From: Stictocephala bisonia | Taxonomy: Eukaryota; Arthropoda; Insecta; Hemiptera; Membracidae | NCBI GenBank assembly: GCA_035578905.1 | Contig: JAQJVL010000001.1 | Location: 5,076,001 to 5,140,000, forward strand | Length of the DNA stretch: 64,000 nt | Reading direction: 5' to 3' | In this document: positions 10,870-23,599 of the stretch, one piece after another | How positions within the stretch are numbered: the stretch's first letter is position 1 | Layout: each line of letters starts with the position of its first letter | Notes under the pieces: generated by a model | Databases searched by the model: none | Seen by the model: only the letters and a program-made list of their open reading frames with translations | What the model was told of the DNA's origin: nothing | Translations under genes and position numbers: made by a program

Positions 10870-12830
10870 CATGAATATATAAACAAATAATACCAAAAGG
10901 AGTCACGAAAAAATTAACCAAAATGGGACAGTTAATATATTTTGTGATTGTCAATATATTATGTCGTTTTTAGTGCATGTTTTCATTTATTAATTTCATA
11001 ATTTCATGTAAATAACTCTGAGTGTTCGAAATATATAAAGTATTACACCACCTCTATTATCATAATTCGATTCTGCAGGAGAAACGTGAATTAATCTGAA
11101 TTATATATTATTAAGTTATGGTAATTGATTTATATACGTATTAAAACTACTGTCCCTTGTTAGATATTGCTAGAAAGAGGTTTAAGTTATCATTTTATAA
11201 TCATCACTGAAATTAAACAGTGTCTTAGTGTTAAAATGAAAAAAAAACAAAAAAAAAAAAAAACAGAAAAATACTGTTTCATAAAAAAACACGAATAATT
11301 TTGTAAGAAAATATTCTTAAACCAACAAATATAGCTCAATATTTATAGTAACCTTTTTTGAAGAACATACTTTTTCAAATCAGATGACGTTCTTTGTAAA
11401 CTTGAATTTCTTACCGTTATTGAAATACAGATGGTTTCTTGAACTGTTACTTTCGTGATGTCTCCCCTCACTTCCCTCAGGTTGTCGACCACATTGGGGG
11501 GGGGGGGGGTGGAGGCAACAAAATGTGTTTTTAAGTTCATATAATTGGTCAAAACAATAATCGAAAATAAAATTGCCTGCTGCTAAAAGTGCAGCTCAAC
11601 CTTCCTTAGCTCCCGGTATAAATGTGTGTTTTGGTTAAGCATGGAAGCAGTTGTAATAGGGAGAAAATAATTAGTATATCCTTTTTTAGTTTTGATTTCA
11701 CATTTTTTTTATGGGATAAGGGCAATACTTTTAAAAAATATATTAAAGTCACATGACTACCTTTTTTTATGACTTTCAATCTGAATCTTACATCTTAAAC
11801 CTGTGAGGTTCTAAAATAGTATAATCATTTTTAGTTTTGATTTCAGAAAGAAAATACAATACTAAACGATACGTCACATTACCAGCTTCTCACTAAGAAT
11901 TTTGAAGTTATCATAGCCTACTTAGCTTGGACGTCGAATGACCCCTAGAAGTTTTGAATGCCATAAAAGATAGTTTGTTCATGCATAATGATTGGTGTGG
12001 TTACAAATCCCTTTTAATATATATACATGAAAAAAAAAAAAAAAATTGGTGGGGAGCACACTTAAAAACCACCCTGTATATTCAAGTGTATGTTGAAGGC
12101 TTAACAAACTACAAAGGCTACTTTTAAACTAAAGTTGACTTTAAAACAATAATGTTGTAAAAACCTTATATAATATAAAGTTGACTTTAAAACAATAATG
12201 TTGTAAAAACCTTAAGCATATAATAGCATATCACATAATATATAAATAACAGTGAGTGTAGTTTCCAAGGTTTGAAAAACTTAACCCATAAGAAGAACCT
12301 GTAAAATGTATTTAACGAAGCACCAACACAATTGAAAGTTAAGCCTTTATTTATGTTACAATGAAAATATTTATAATTAAAAAAAATTCCCACATTTTCA
12401 CTTTTTTATGGCTAAAATTACTATGTATTTAAGCCATAAATATAACCTATGGAATTTATAGACTGATTAAAAACACATAAATAAATCATGTAAAAGATAC
12501 TACTGTCATCAGAAATTAAATTTGTATAATTTATAGAGATTAAACCGGACGTAGGGCGAACGTGCTGACAGTGCAGTCGGTGGGCGGGATTGGGTAGGGG
12601 CGGGGGCGTAGTATTTATTCGAAGCTATTGACAACATTTTCACCATTAATCTCAGCGGACACTCACACGGACGGCGCCTCTAAAACACCAGCCGATATCG
12701 ATATCACGCACAAAATACTATTTTAATACCAGACGCTCCTCAGCAAAATACATAATACATTTTTTCAAATTTTAAATTAAAACATCACACCCCTATTCAT
12801 ATAGTCCTGGATGGCTACGCATGATATTAT
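10870..12830. other. AT-rich spacer with homopolymers
   Basis: No gene is recognised. It contains a 14-base G run near 11497-11510, several A runs, a two-copy 47-bp tandem duplication beginning at 12131 and 12178 (AAAGTTGACTTTAAAACAAT), and a short GC-rich patch described separately. Confidence 0.5.
12545..12620. other. Short GC- and CpG-rich patch
   Basis: About 75 bp with GGACGTAGGGCGAACG and GGGGCGGGGGCGTAG in otherwise very AT-rich DNA. It could be a promoter core or a transposon remnant. I find no adjoining coding sequence, so no function is assigned. Confidence 0.25.
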
Positions 12831-12833
12831 TCA

Positions 12834-12892
12834 ACGAGTTAAGGACCAACCTTTAGTTCAGTTGGGAATTCGAACCTGGACATTGCCCTTAC
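12834..12892 (+). mobile_element. SINE-like fragment, copy 1
   Basis: TTTAGTTCAGTTGGGAATTC and the following GAACCTGGA match two longer copies at 20412-20550 and 26755-26885. The segment resembles a tRNA A-box joined almost directly to a B-box (TTCGAA). It is a short, probably truncated copy. Confidence 0.45.
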
Positions 12893-12894
12893 GT

Positions 12895-13195
12895 ACAGTA
12901 AATGGATGGTTGAGTTGGTCATCACTAATTCACCTCCATGGGTGGGATGTGCCATGAACACTGTACGTAATTGGGTGGTTTGGTAGGTCGTCACTAATTC
13001 ACGTGTATGGGCGGGTCATGACCAATGTACGTAATTGGGTGGTTTGGTAGGTCGTCACTAATTCACGTGTATGGGCGGGTCATGACCAATGTACGTAATT
13101 GGGTGGTTTGATAAGTCGTCACTAATTCACGTGTATGGGTGGGTCATCACTGATGTACGTACCACAATTTCACAGTATGTGTATGGGTAGGAGGT
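12895..13195. repeat. 64-bp minisatellite, about 4-5 copies
   Basis: GTACGTAATTGGGTGG recurs at 12963, 13027 and 13091, a 64-bp period. Diverged copies lie on both sides. The unit contains ACGTGTATGGGCGGGTCAT, clearly related to the 36-bp G-rich minisatellite, so it looks like a longer derivative of it. Confidence 0.85.
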
Positions 13196-13199
13196 CACG

Positions 13200-14950
13200 T
13201 GAAAAAATATTGCATAACTCTAACTCTGTAACACACCGCCAAACGTAAACTACATAAGGTGAACTATCAAAAATAATGCAGTGAATAGATTTTAACCTTG
13301 TAAAAAATATTAGAAACGGAAATAATCCTAATTACACTTTGAATATTGCTCTGTACCTACTTTATAAGAGTAAAAACATTAGTCGTTGTTATTTATGATT
13401 AAAAATGGTATTTATTTGTTTGTAATTATTAATGCTCTACTATTGCTAAAACTTAAAATCTATAGTATTAGTAATCTATAATTACTCTAACTGCACAAGA
13501 TACAAAATGTGTTGCATGAAAATATTTAAGGTATAAATGTCATTTGATAGATATAATAACTAGAAGCTGAAAAATAATATATTTTTAGTTCGTTGAAATA
13601 CACATATTACATTAAAATATAAAAATTAAAAAAATTAAGATAATCCGTAGTTTTTTGATCGAAAATGGCTTAATATTTGAATAGTAATGAAGTCAAGATT
13701 TATTTAGTGAAAAGGTTTATTTGAGTTATAAAAAATCATGCAGCAGGAATTATGGCTATTCCTCTAAAGCACAGTAAAAATCACCATGTAAAGTTTTAAC
13801 AAAGGAAGTCTTGATGTTTTCAAGTTAGATAGTACAAGGAATGGTAAAAATATTTAAGGAAAACAACAACAACAAATCTTGGAACTGTGGGAATTACAAT
13901 GAATTTGGGTTCATTTGCTTCAAAATATATGACAGTTTCTTTATGAGGAAAAAGGGTAAAATTAGAAACATTTTGTTTTAGGAAACCAATAAAACAACTT
14001 TTCGTTTTTTTAAGCACTACTTTTTAGTAATTTAGTATACTATGAAGAATTTAGCTTCTTTGAGCACTGCTCAAGGTTTGATATAAGGATGTATATTTAT
14101 GTAAGAAGATGACGGATTACTTAAATGATTGTATTTTGCTCTTTTTTTAACTAGAACTTTTAGAGTTATATAAGTTTTAGTGTTATATAAGCGCCTTCAT
14201 TACCTGAATGGTACCAACTGGCTTATGTGTACTACAAAGTGTCAACATGAAAATGTAGGAGCTCTTTTAATTCTACTGTCGTCGGAGAAATTTTATATAC
14301 CCTAGTTTGAAGATGCTATTTAGAAACTAAGAGGCCTATGTAAAAGCAAATCACCCCCTTGTTTTCCTCGTTTAATCGTTCGTTATGAAATATGCATTTA
14401 AATCAAATTAAATTTATAAATTCAATGAAATTGAAATTGATTTAAATGTATTTAAAAGCTTTGAACTTACTTACACATATAAAAGTAATTTACCGTAGTT
14501 ATACATTTCAAAGGATTGCTACGTGACCAAGTAATTAATTTTATGACTTATATAAACTAAGAAAATGCTATTTTCAGGAAATTTATATGAAATTCTTTTT
14601 TCTTGAAAAGGTTAAACTATGACATTTATAAGATTCTTCTGTAATCACATTTCTGTAAATCACGTTTTAAAATATAAATGCAATACATTGACGAGTTTTG
14701 AATAATCCAAGTGTAAAGTTGTTAAAAATTATTAAAACGTTATTAAACGTGTGACCATCACTTTTAACCTGGCCGATGGCTTTTGAGGGATTAGAGCCGG
14801 TCCTGCTGGCTTATTCTGGCCAATGATAAGATCCAGTTCTTGAATTGCGAACGGGGCCTTCTCCTCGTCTCCTCGACACAAACGGCACTTGGTGCAGTTG
14901 TTCTCACAAGTTCATGTTCGGGAGTTTCTCCCATTGGGTCATTCAGTAGT
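13200..14950. other. AT-rich spacer, no gene seen
   Basis: No convincing open frame or repeat array. The stretch at 14760-14950 is less AT-rich, but I could not match it to a known protein. Confidence 0.45.
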
Positions 14951-14952
14951 AA

Positions 14953-15130
14953 TGACCCACCTGCCCATAATTATACGCATAGTGGTAATGACCCAGCTGC
15001 CTACCCATACACGAATAGTGGTAATGACCCACCAGCCCATACACGTACAATAGTATTGCCCCACCCATCCGCCCATACACGTACAATAGTATTGACCCAC
15101 CCACCAGCTCATATACATACAATTATATAG
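14953..15130 (-). repeat. G-rich 36-bp minisatellite, reverse orientation
   Basis: About five units of the type CCCATACACGTACAATAGTA followed by TTGACCCACC. This is the reverse complement of GTACGTGTATGGGTGGG units found at 15500-17915. A few forward-orientation units follow at 15228-15300. Confidence 0.8.
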
Positions 15131-15499
15131 AATATGCATTAATACTGTTCAATACTATTGTAGTATTGAATAGTATTAATATACTTATAAATTCAAGTAT
15201 TGTAGTATATACTTATATAACTGTTTGTGTGAGTGTGGGTGGGTGGGTCAACACCACTGTACGTGTTGTACGTGATTGGGTGGGTGGGTGGGTCAACAGT
15301 TGGTACACAATAAGCTCATACCCAAAACATTAGCATGGGTATGAGCTATCTGGGCTGTTATGCTTCCTTTAAGTTTATGATAATATTATTTTATTATGTT
15401 CAATATTTTGAAAATGGCGGCACTTAAAATCTTTTAATTGTAAATTGTGCAAATCGCAAAATCTTAAAAAAATGCGCAAGATATAAATAAAATGCATAA

Positions 15500-17915
15500 T
15501 GAAAGAAACATCAATACCACTGTATGTGTATGGGTAGGTGGGTCGATCAATACCATTGTACGTGTCTGGGTGGGCGGGTGGGTCAAACTACTGTACGTGT
15601 ATGGGTGGGCGGGTGGGTCAATACTACTGTACGTGTATAGGTGGGTGGCTGGGTTACTACCATTGTAAGTATATGGGTGGGCGGGTGGGTCATTACCACT
15701 ATGTGTGTATGGGTAGGCAGATGGGTCATTACCACTATGCGTGCATGGGTGTGGGGTGGGTCATTACCACTATGCGTGTATGGGTGGGGGGGGGGGGGTC
15801 AATGCTACTATGCGTGTATGGGTGGGCAGTGGGTCAATGCCACTATGCATGTAAGGGTAGGCGAGTGGGTCATTACCATTATGCGTGTATGGGTGGGTGG
15901 TGGGTAAATGCCACTATGCATGTAAGGGTAGGCGGGTGGGTCATTACCTTTATGCGTGTATGGGTGGGCGGTGGGTCAATGCCACTATGCATGTATGGGT
16001 GGGTGGTGGGTCAACGCCACTATGCATGTAAGGGTAGGCGGGTGGGTCATTACCATTATGCGTGTATGGGTGGGCTGTGGGTCAATGCCACTATGCATGT
16101 ATGGGTGGGTGGTGGATCAATGCCACTATGCATGTATGGGTGGGTGGTGGGTCATTACCATTATGCGTGTATGGGTAGGACGTGGGTCAATGCCACTATA
16201 CATGTATGGGTGGGCGGTGGGTCAATGCCACTATGCATGTATGGGTGGGTGGTGGGTCAATGCCACTATGCATGTATGGGTGGGCGGGTCGGTCAATGCT
16301 ACTATGCATGTAAGGGTAGGCGGGTAGGTCATTACCATTATGCGTGTATGGGTGGGCGGTGGGTCAATGCCACTATGCATGTAAGGGTAGGCGGGTGGGT
16401 CATTACCATTATGCGTGTATGGGTGGGCGGTGGGTCAATGCCACTATGCATGTATGGGTGGGTGGTGGGTCAATGCCACTATGCATGTATGGGTGGGTGG
16501 TGGGTCATTACCATTATGCGTGTATCGGTGGGCGGGTCGGTCAATGCCACTATGCGTGTATGGGCGGGCGGGTGGGTCATTACCATTATGCGTGTATGGG
16601 TGGGCGGTGGGTCAATGCCACTATGCATGTATGGGTGGGCGGTGGGTCAATGCCACTATGCATGTATGGGTGGGCGGTGGGTCAATACCACTATGCATGT
16701 ATGGGTGGGTGGTGGGTCAATGCCACTATGCATGTATGGGTGGGTGGGTCGGTCAATGCCACTATGCATGTAAGTGTAGGCGGGTGGGTCATTACCATTA
16801 TGCGTGTATGGGTGGGCGGTGGGTCAATGCCACTATGCATGTATGGGTGGGTGGTGGGTCAATGCCACTATGCATGTATGGGTGGGCGGGTCGGTCAATG
16901 CCACTATGCATGTAAGGGTAGGCGGGTGGGTCATTACCATTATGCGTGTATGGGTGGGCGGTGGGTCAATGCCACTATGCATGTATGGGTAAGTGGTGGG
17001 TCAATGCCACTATGCATGTATGGGTGGGCGGGTCGGTCAATGCCACTATGCGTGTATGGGTGGGTGGTGGGTCAACGCCACTATGCATGTAAGGGTAGGC
17101 GGGTGGGTCATTACCATTATGCGTGTATGGGTGGGCTGTGGGTCAATGCCACTATGCATGTATGGGTGGGTGGTGGATCAATGCCACTATGCATGTATGG
17201 GTGGGTGGTGGGCCATTACCATTATGCGTGTATGGGTGGGCGGGTCGGTCAATGCCACTATGCGTGTATGGGCGGGCGGGTGGGTCATTACCATTATGCG
17301 TGTATGGGTGGGTGGTGGGTCAATGCCACTATGCATGTATGGGTGGGCGGTGGGTCAATGCCACTATGCATGTATGGGTGGGCGGTGGGTCAATGCCACT
17401 ATTCATGTATGGGTGGGTGGTGGGTCAATGCCACTATGCATGTATGGGTGGGCGGGTCGGTCAATGCCACTATGCATGTATGGGTGGGCGGTGGGTCAAT
17501 GCCACTATTCATGTATGGGTGGGTGGTGGGTCAATGCCACTATGCATGTATGGGTGGGCGGGTCGGTCAATGCCACTATGCATGTAAGTATAGGCGGGTG
17601 GGTCATTACCATTATGCGTGTATGGGTGGGCGGTGGGTCAATGCCACTATGCATGTATGGGTGAGTGGTGGGTCAATGCCACTATGCATGTATGGGTGGG
17701 CGGGTCGGTCAATGCCACTATGCATGTAAGGGTAGGCGGGTGGGTCATTACCATTATGCGTGTATGGGTGGGCGGTGGGTCAATGCCACTATGCATGTAT
17801 GGGTGGGTGGTGGGTCAATGCCTCTATGCATGTATGGGTGGGCGGGTCGGTCAATGCCACTATGCGTGTATGGGTGGGCGGGTGGGTCAATGCCACTATG
17901 CATGTGCATATGTAA
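15500..17915 (+). repeat. Large G-rich minisatellite, about 65 copies of a 35-37-bp unit
   Basis: Units alternate between forms such as CATTACCATTATGCGTGTAT, AATGCCACTATGCATGTATG and GCATGTAAGGGTAGGCGGG. The variants recur in a fixed order about every four units, which indicates a higher-order repeat of roughly 145 bp that was itself amplified. Each unit has a core close to GGGTGGGCGGGTGGG, four G runs with 1-nt loops, a strong G-quadruplex motif; many copies have lost one G. Apparent proteins of up to 461 codons across the array are translations of the repeat. Confidence 0.92.
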
Positions 17916-17929
17916 GTACCTATGAGAGG

Positions 17930-18700
17930 GCTGTGTTAATTCATTAAACAGTTATTTTAGATACCCAATAAATTAGTATCTTTATTCTAATTATAATACA
18001 GAAATGGAAACATATCTTTGAAATGTTGTTAGTATTACACAGATTTAATACATATTACAAAATAGCTTCAAAATAAAAATAAAAAACGTATCTAAAAACA
18101 AAGCTCAATTAGAAAAAAAACCTTTTTAAAAATCTATAAAAACTGCTTTTAAAAATGCACAAGACTTATTGTAAAATTAAAGAAGGAAAACAATGGCGTG
18201 ATTGAATTTTTATAGGCTTCTTATATTATTACTAAACATTCTTCAACTATGACGTTAAATGTTTAGCTTTTGTGAACCTATTAAATATGAGAATTTAGTC
18301 ATTATAAATCTTCCCTACGTTACCTAGCTTCAGTTAACTTAATTATAAGTTTATAAATAGAAACAAAGTAAACTGCCCAGTCTTAAAAATTGTGATTTGT
18401 GATTCTAAAAGGTTTTGTTAACAAATCAAAATCAAAACTAGAGCAGTTCACGCCAGACAACATTAATATTTATAACATAAATACAAAAAGTACAAATATC
18501 ACATTTGTACTTATATTGTAATAAATTTTTATAGTTTTATGTCAAAATGTTATCGTTTTATGTTGTCATCGCGTGAACAATGTCAACAAGTCCATTACAA
18601 GTGAAAAAGCGATGAGTCACAGACACTCTCTCCCACCTACAATAGCGAATGTATCTTTGTGAGACATTCTACCTTGTTAGAAAACCTCGTTACTTTGTAT
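17930..18700. other. AT-rich spacer, no gene seen
   Basis: Separates two oppositely oriented blocks of the same minisatellite. Nothing else is recognised. Confidence 0.45.
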
Positions 18701-18714
18701 ATGGTTCGGTTAAC

Positions 18715-19340
18715 GTACAGTGGTATTGGCCCACCCACCAACCTATACACGTACAGTGGTATTGGCCCACCCCCACCCACCCATAAACGTACAATAGTAT
18801 TGGCCCACCCACCAACCCATACAAGTACAGTGGCATTAGTACACCCACTCACCCATACACATACAGTGGTATTTACTCAACCACCCACTAATACACGTAT
18901 TGACCCACCCGCCCACCCATACACGTACGGTGGTATTGACCCACCCGGCCACCTATACACGTACGGTGGTATTGACCCACCCGCCCACATATACACGTAC
19001 GGTGGTATTGACCCACCCGCCCACCTATACACGTACGGTGGTATTGACTCACCCGCCCACCCATAAACGTACAATAGTATTGGCCCACCCACCAACCCAT
19101 ACAAGTACAGTGGCATTAGTACACCCACTCACCCATACACGTACAGTGGTATTTACTCAACCACCCACCTATTCACGTACAATAATATTGGCCCACCCAC
19201 CAACCCATATAAGTACAGTGGCATTAGTACACCACTCACCCATACATGTACAGTGGCATTGACCCTTCCACCAACCCATAAAAGTACAGTGGCATTCACC
19301 CACCTACCCACCCATACACGTACAGTGGTATTGTATGGGT
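18715..19340 (-). repeat. G-rich 36-bp minisatellite, reverse orientation, about 17 copies
   Basis: Units such as CACGTACGGTGGTATTGACC and CACCCGCCCACCCATACACG run in the opposite orientation to the array at 15500-17915. A block of about 280 bp appears twice (near 18780 and 19065, both with ATAAACGTACAATAGTATTG), showing recent internal duplication. Confidence 0.9.
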
Positions 19341-19344
19341 TGGA

Positions 19345-20405
19345 TGGGCCGCATAGCCATCATATAGATTGGATGCAATGTTAGATTTTTTTAATTATCA
19401 TCATTTTGAAACGGATTTTTCTGAAGAAAATTAAAAAAATTTCAGTAAAACGTATTTTAGTTAGATAAATATTCTTACTATTTTATGTTAAACCATTTTT
19501 ATTATATTTAGATTTTTCTAAAAATCACATACAGACAAACAGAAAGAAAACCAATAGAGATATGACAGATGTTATGCTATCTCTTAGTATTAATCTAACG
19601 AAAATTGTGACAAAGTTTGTTTAAATGGTTGCACGACACCGAGTAAAACACTATATCACATAACCAGGTATGGCTGTAAAAACTTAAAAAAAATGTTTCA
19701 TAGTAACAAAGTAAATACAAAACCTAAAATCCGCATAGAATAATAATGAACGGTAAATAAATATAGAACCATAATCAAAGCAAAAAGATAAATAAATAAT
19801 ATAAGAACATTATCAAATGACAATTGGCATCAAATAAATGTAAAATGTATGCCATCAAAATATAGTAATAAATAATAACAAAAATATTTAATCTTATGAC
19901 CAATAAAATAAATATTCCAATTATTTTTGTGGTGATGTATGTGACAATCTGCGATTTTGATTAAAGAACTGTTCTATAATATTTATAACTATTTGATATA
20001 ATTCTGAAAGTAACAACAAACAAGTTTAGTAAATTATAGTAAAATACATGAAACCGCAAATTATATTTTAAAAAACATCATTTCTTGTCTATACGCCTAC
20101 AACTAGTATTGGCTGTTGGTAGTGCTGCGATCTCGCGGATTTTATACGAATCTGTAGTTAGACTATTCATCGCAGTGTAGCAGCACCAACTGGACCATAT
20201 CTTTGTAGTGAGATATCCTTGAAACTTTTCTTAGGGTGCTTAACACCGACCAAAACAGTATTTTGTTATTATTTACTTGAAATAATAAGTTTAAATTTTA
20301 TTGTAAGTTTATTACTGAAGTATGATATTGTATCTATGAAATAATTACAATTACAGAAATTACAACACACCATTTAAATAATATTTTATAATTTCTTCTA
20401 TTATA
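19345..20405. other. AT-rich spacer, no gene seen
   Basis: No coding region recognised. Near 20118-20195 two short inverted segments (GTTGGTAGTGCTGCGAT and ATCGCAGTGTAGCAGCACCA) could form a weak hairpin of unknown meaning. Confidence 0.4.
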
Positions 20406-20411
20406 ACAAAT

Positions 20412-20550
20412 TCACTCGTCAGTTCACATGAGCCTATAGGCCTGTGCGTGAACTTTAATCAAAGAGTAAAGTAGCAACAATTAGCTCACATGGGAATTCA
20501 AACTTGGAGACTCCACAGTCCCCACTACGCCAGCACAGGGCTATTTAGTA
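20412..20550 (+). mobile_element. SINE-like dispersed repeat, copy 2
   Basis: Shares CAGTTCACATGAGCCTATAG, GGCCTGTGCGTGAACTTT, a CAAAGAGTAAAGTA segment and TTAGCTCACATGGGAATTC with the minus-strand copy at 26755-26885. Part of it also occurs at 12834-12892. The tRNA-like A-box and B-box words suggest a tRNA-derived SINE. No poly-A tail is clear. Confidence 0.5.
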
Positions 20551-20804
20551 TTTGTTTATTTAGTATTTAGACTACTACAGTACTGATTATTAGTTAAAAT
20601 AACTACCCTTTATAATAAACAAAAGAATATTGTATATTTATAGTAGCATTAATAGTTTTACAATTTTTAAATTGTAATACACGAAGAGAACTTAAGGATG
20701 CAACTACTTTAAAATAAAGATATTAAACATTGTTATTTACATCCACAAAAGAAATAAATTTACTAATCCAAACATTCATTTTCACCTAAAATATCTTTGA
20801 AGGG

Positions 20805-21075
20805 ATTCCTAGTTGCCCATCCCCTGTCTTAATTACGATTCTTGGTTCCCCAGGTACTATCCCTTTGAAGAGATCCCAAATTGCACACCAACTGTTAATT
20901 AAGCTTTGTGGGTTTCCTCCGACTATCCTTTTGAAGAGACTCCCAGTTCCCCACTAACTCTCTTAATTACGATTTCTGGTTTCCCACTTACTTTCCTCTG
21001 ACCAAGTCTCATCCAACTACGGATATTTCAACTTACTATCACTTTGAATAGACTCCACTTTTTACCACTCATTGT
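20805..21075. repeat. Degenerate tandem repeat, period about 75 bp
   Basis: Recurring CTTAATTACGATT, CTTTGAAGAGA and CCCAGTTCCCCA segments suggest three or four badly decayed units leading into the 71-bp array. The boundaries are approximate. Confidence 0.35.
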
Positions 21076-21189
21076 TTTCCGACCATCCCTTCCTGTTCTT
21101 AATTTTTTTGATAACCCTTATAACTCAACTACTGGTAGACCACTCACTCTCAATTCAATTATGTATCCTTGTTCATAATTACTCTACTT

Positions 21190-23575
21190 TGGACAAAGAT
21201 TTCTCGTTCACTACTCCTCCTCCTTATACCATTACTCTTCGTTCATCAACCACTCCTCTTTGCACCAATACTCCTCGTTCACTACACCTCCTCCTCCTTA
21301 TAACATTACTCTTCATTCATCAACTACTCTTCTTTGCACCAAGTCTCCTCGTACGCTACTCCTCCTCCTTATACCATTACTCTTCGTTCATCAACTACTC
21401 CTCTTTACACCAAGAATCTTCGTTCACTACTCCTCCTCCTTATACCATTACGCTTCGTTCATCAACTACTCCTCTTTGCACCAAGACTCCTCGTTCACTA
21501 CTCCTCCTCCTTATACCATTACTCTTCGTTCATCAACTACTCCTCTTTGCACCAAGACTCATCATTCGCTGCTCCTCCACCTTATACAATTGCTCTTCGT
21601 TCATCAACCACTCCTCTTTGAACCAAGATTCCTCGTTCACTACACCTCCTCCTCCTTATAACATTACTCTTATTTCATCAACTACTCCTCTTTGCACCAA
21701 GACTCCTCGTTCACTACTCCTCCTCCTTATAACATTACTCTTCATTCATCAACTACTCTTCTTTGCACCAAGTCTCCTCGTACGCTACTCCTCCTCCTTA
21801 TACCATTACTCTTCGTTCATCAACTACTCCTCTTTACACCAAGAATCTTCGTTCACTACTCCTCCTCCTTATACCATTACGCTTCGTTCATCAACTACTC
21901 CTCTTTGCACCAAGACTCCTCGTTCACTACTCCTCCTCCTTATACCATTACTCTTCGTTCATCAACTACTCTTCTTTGCACCAAGTCTCCTCGTACGCTA
22001 CTCCTCCTCCTTATACCATTACTCTTCGTTCATCAACTACTCCTCTTTACACCAAGAATCTTCGTTCACTACTCCTCCTCCTTATACCATTACGCTTCGT
22101 TCATCAACTACTCCTCTTTGCACCAAGACTCCTCGTTCACTACTCCTCCTCCTTATACCATTACTCTTCGTTCATCAACTACTCCTCTTTACACCAAGAC
22201 TCCTCGTTCACTACTCCTCCTCCTTATACCATTACTCTTCGTTCATCAACTACTCCTCTTTACACCAAGACTCCTCGTTCACTACTCCTCCTCCTTATAA
22301 CATTACTCTTCATTCATCAACTACTCTTCTTTGCACCAAGTCTCCTCGTACGCTACTCCTCCTCCTTATACCATTACTCTTCGTTCATCAACTACTCCTC
22401 TTTACACCAAGAATCTTCGTTCACTACTCCTCCTCCTTATACCATTACGCTTCGTTCATCAACTACTCCTCTTTGCACCAAGACTCCTCGTTCACTACTC
22501 CTCCTCCTTATACCATTACTCTTCGTTCATCAACCACTCCTCTTTGAACCAAGATTCCTCGTTCACTACATTTCCTCCTCCTTATAACATTACTCTTATT
22601 TCATCAACTACTCCTCTTTGCACCAAGACTCTTCGTTCGCTACACCTCCTCCTTATAACATTACTCTTCGTTAATCAACCACTCCTCTTTGCACCAAGAC
22701 TCTTCGTTCGCTACTCCTCCTCCTTATACCATTACTCTTCGTTCATCAACTACTCCTCTTTGCACCAAGACTCTTCGTTCGCTACTACTCCTCCTTATAC
22801 TATGATTCTTCGTTCATCAACTACTCCTCTTTGCACTAAGACTCCTCGTTCACTAATCCTCCTCCTTATACCATTACGCCTTCGTTCATCAACTACTCCT
22901 CTTTGCACTAAGTCTCCTCGTACGCTACTCCTCCTCCTTATACCATTACTCTTCGTTCATCAACTACTCCTCTTTGCACCAAGACTCCTCGTTCACTACT
23001 CCTCCTCCTTATACCATTACTCTTCGTTCATCAACCACTCCTCTTTGAACCAAGATTCCTCGTTCACTACACCTCCTCCTCCTTATAACATTACTCTTAT
23101 TTCATCAACTACTCCTCTTTGCACCAAGACTCCTCGTTAGCTACTCCTCCTCCTTATACCATTACTCTTCGTCCATCAACTACTCCTCTTTGCACCAAGA
23201 TACCTCGTTTTTTACTCATCCTCCTTATACCATTACTCTTCATTTATCAACTACTCCTCTTTGCACCAAGACTCTTAGTTCGCTACTCCTCCTCCTTATA
23301 CCATTACTCTTCGTTCATTAACTATTTCTCTTTACACCAAGACTCCTCGTTCGCTACTACTCCTCCTTATACCATTACTCTTCATCCATGAACTACTCCT
23401 CTTTGCACCAAGACTCCTCGTTCGCTACTACTCCTCCTTATACCATTACTCTTCGTCCATCAACTACTCCTCTTTGCACCAATACTCCTCGTTCGTTTCT
23501 ACTCCTCCTTGTACGATAATTCTTCTTTTACCAACTACTCCTCTTTGTACCATGACTCTCTTTTCACCACCTTCT
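21190..23575 (+). repeat. 71-bp pyrimidine-rich satellite, about 33 copies
   Basis: TTCATCAAC recurs at 21242, 21316 and 21387 and onward, with a 71-bp period (74 in variants with an extra CTC). The plus strand is very poor in G and the unit has no stop codon in any forward frame. Since 71 is not a multiple of 3, the reading frame rotates, producing apparent proteins of up to 491 codons made of one 71-residue pattern in all three frames. A block containing GTCTCCTCGTACGC followed by AAGAATCTTCG recurs at about 21340, 21770, 21990 and 22340, so the array has higher-order structure. I regard it as noncoding. Confidence 0.92.
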
Positions 23576-23599
23576 TTAATAGCTTATTAACTTAAATAT

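Noticed and set aside
15538..17947. Several 100-461-codon frames of Gly, Val, Met, Cys, Tyr and His repeats
   Set aside because: They are translations of a 35-37-bp minisatellite in overlapping frames, with no signal peptide, domain or unique sequence.
21072..22547. 491-codon open frame rich in Leu, Ser, Thr and Pro
   Set aside because: It is the 71-bp satellite read through. The same 71-residue pattern appears in all three frames, so it has no frame preference and is not evidence of a gene.
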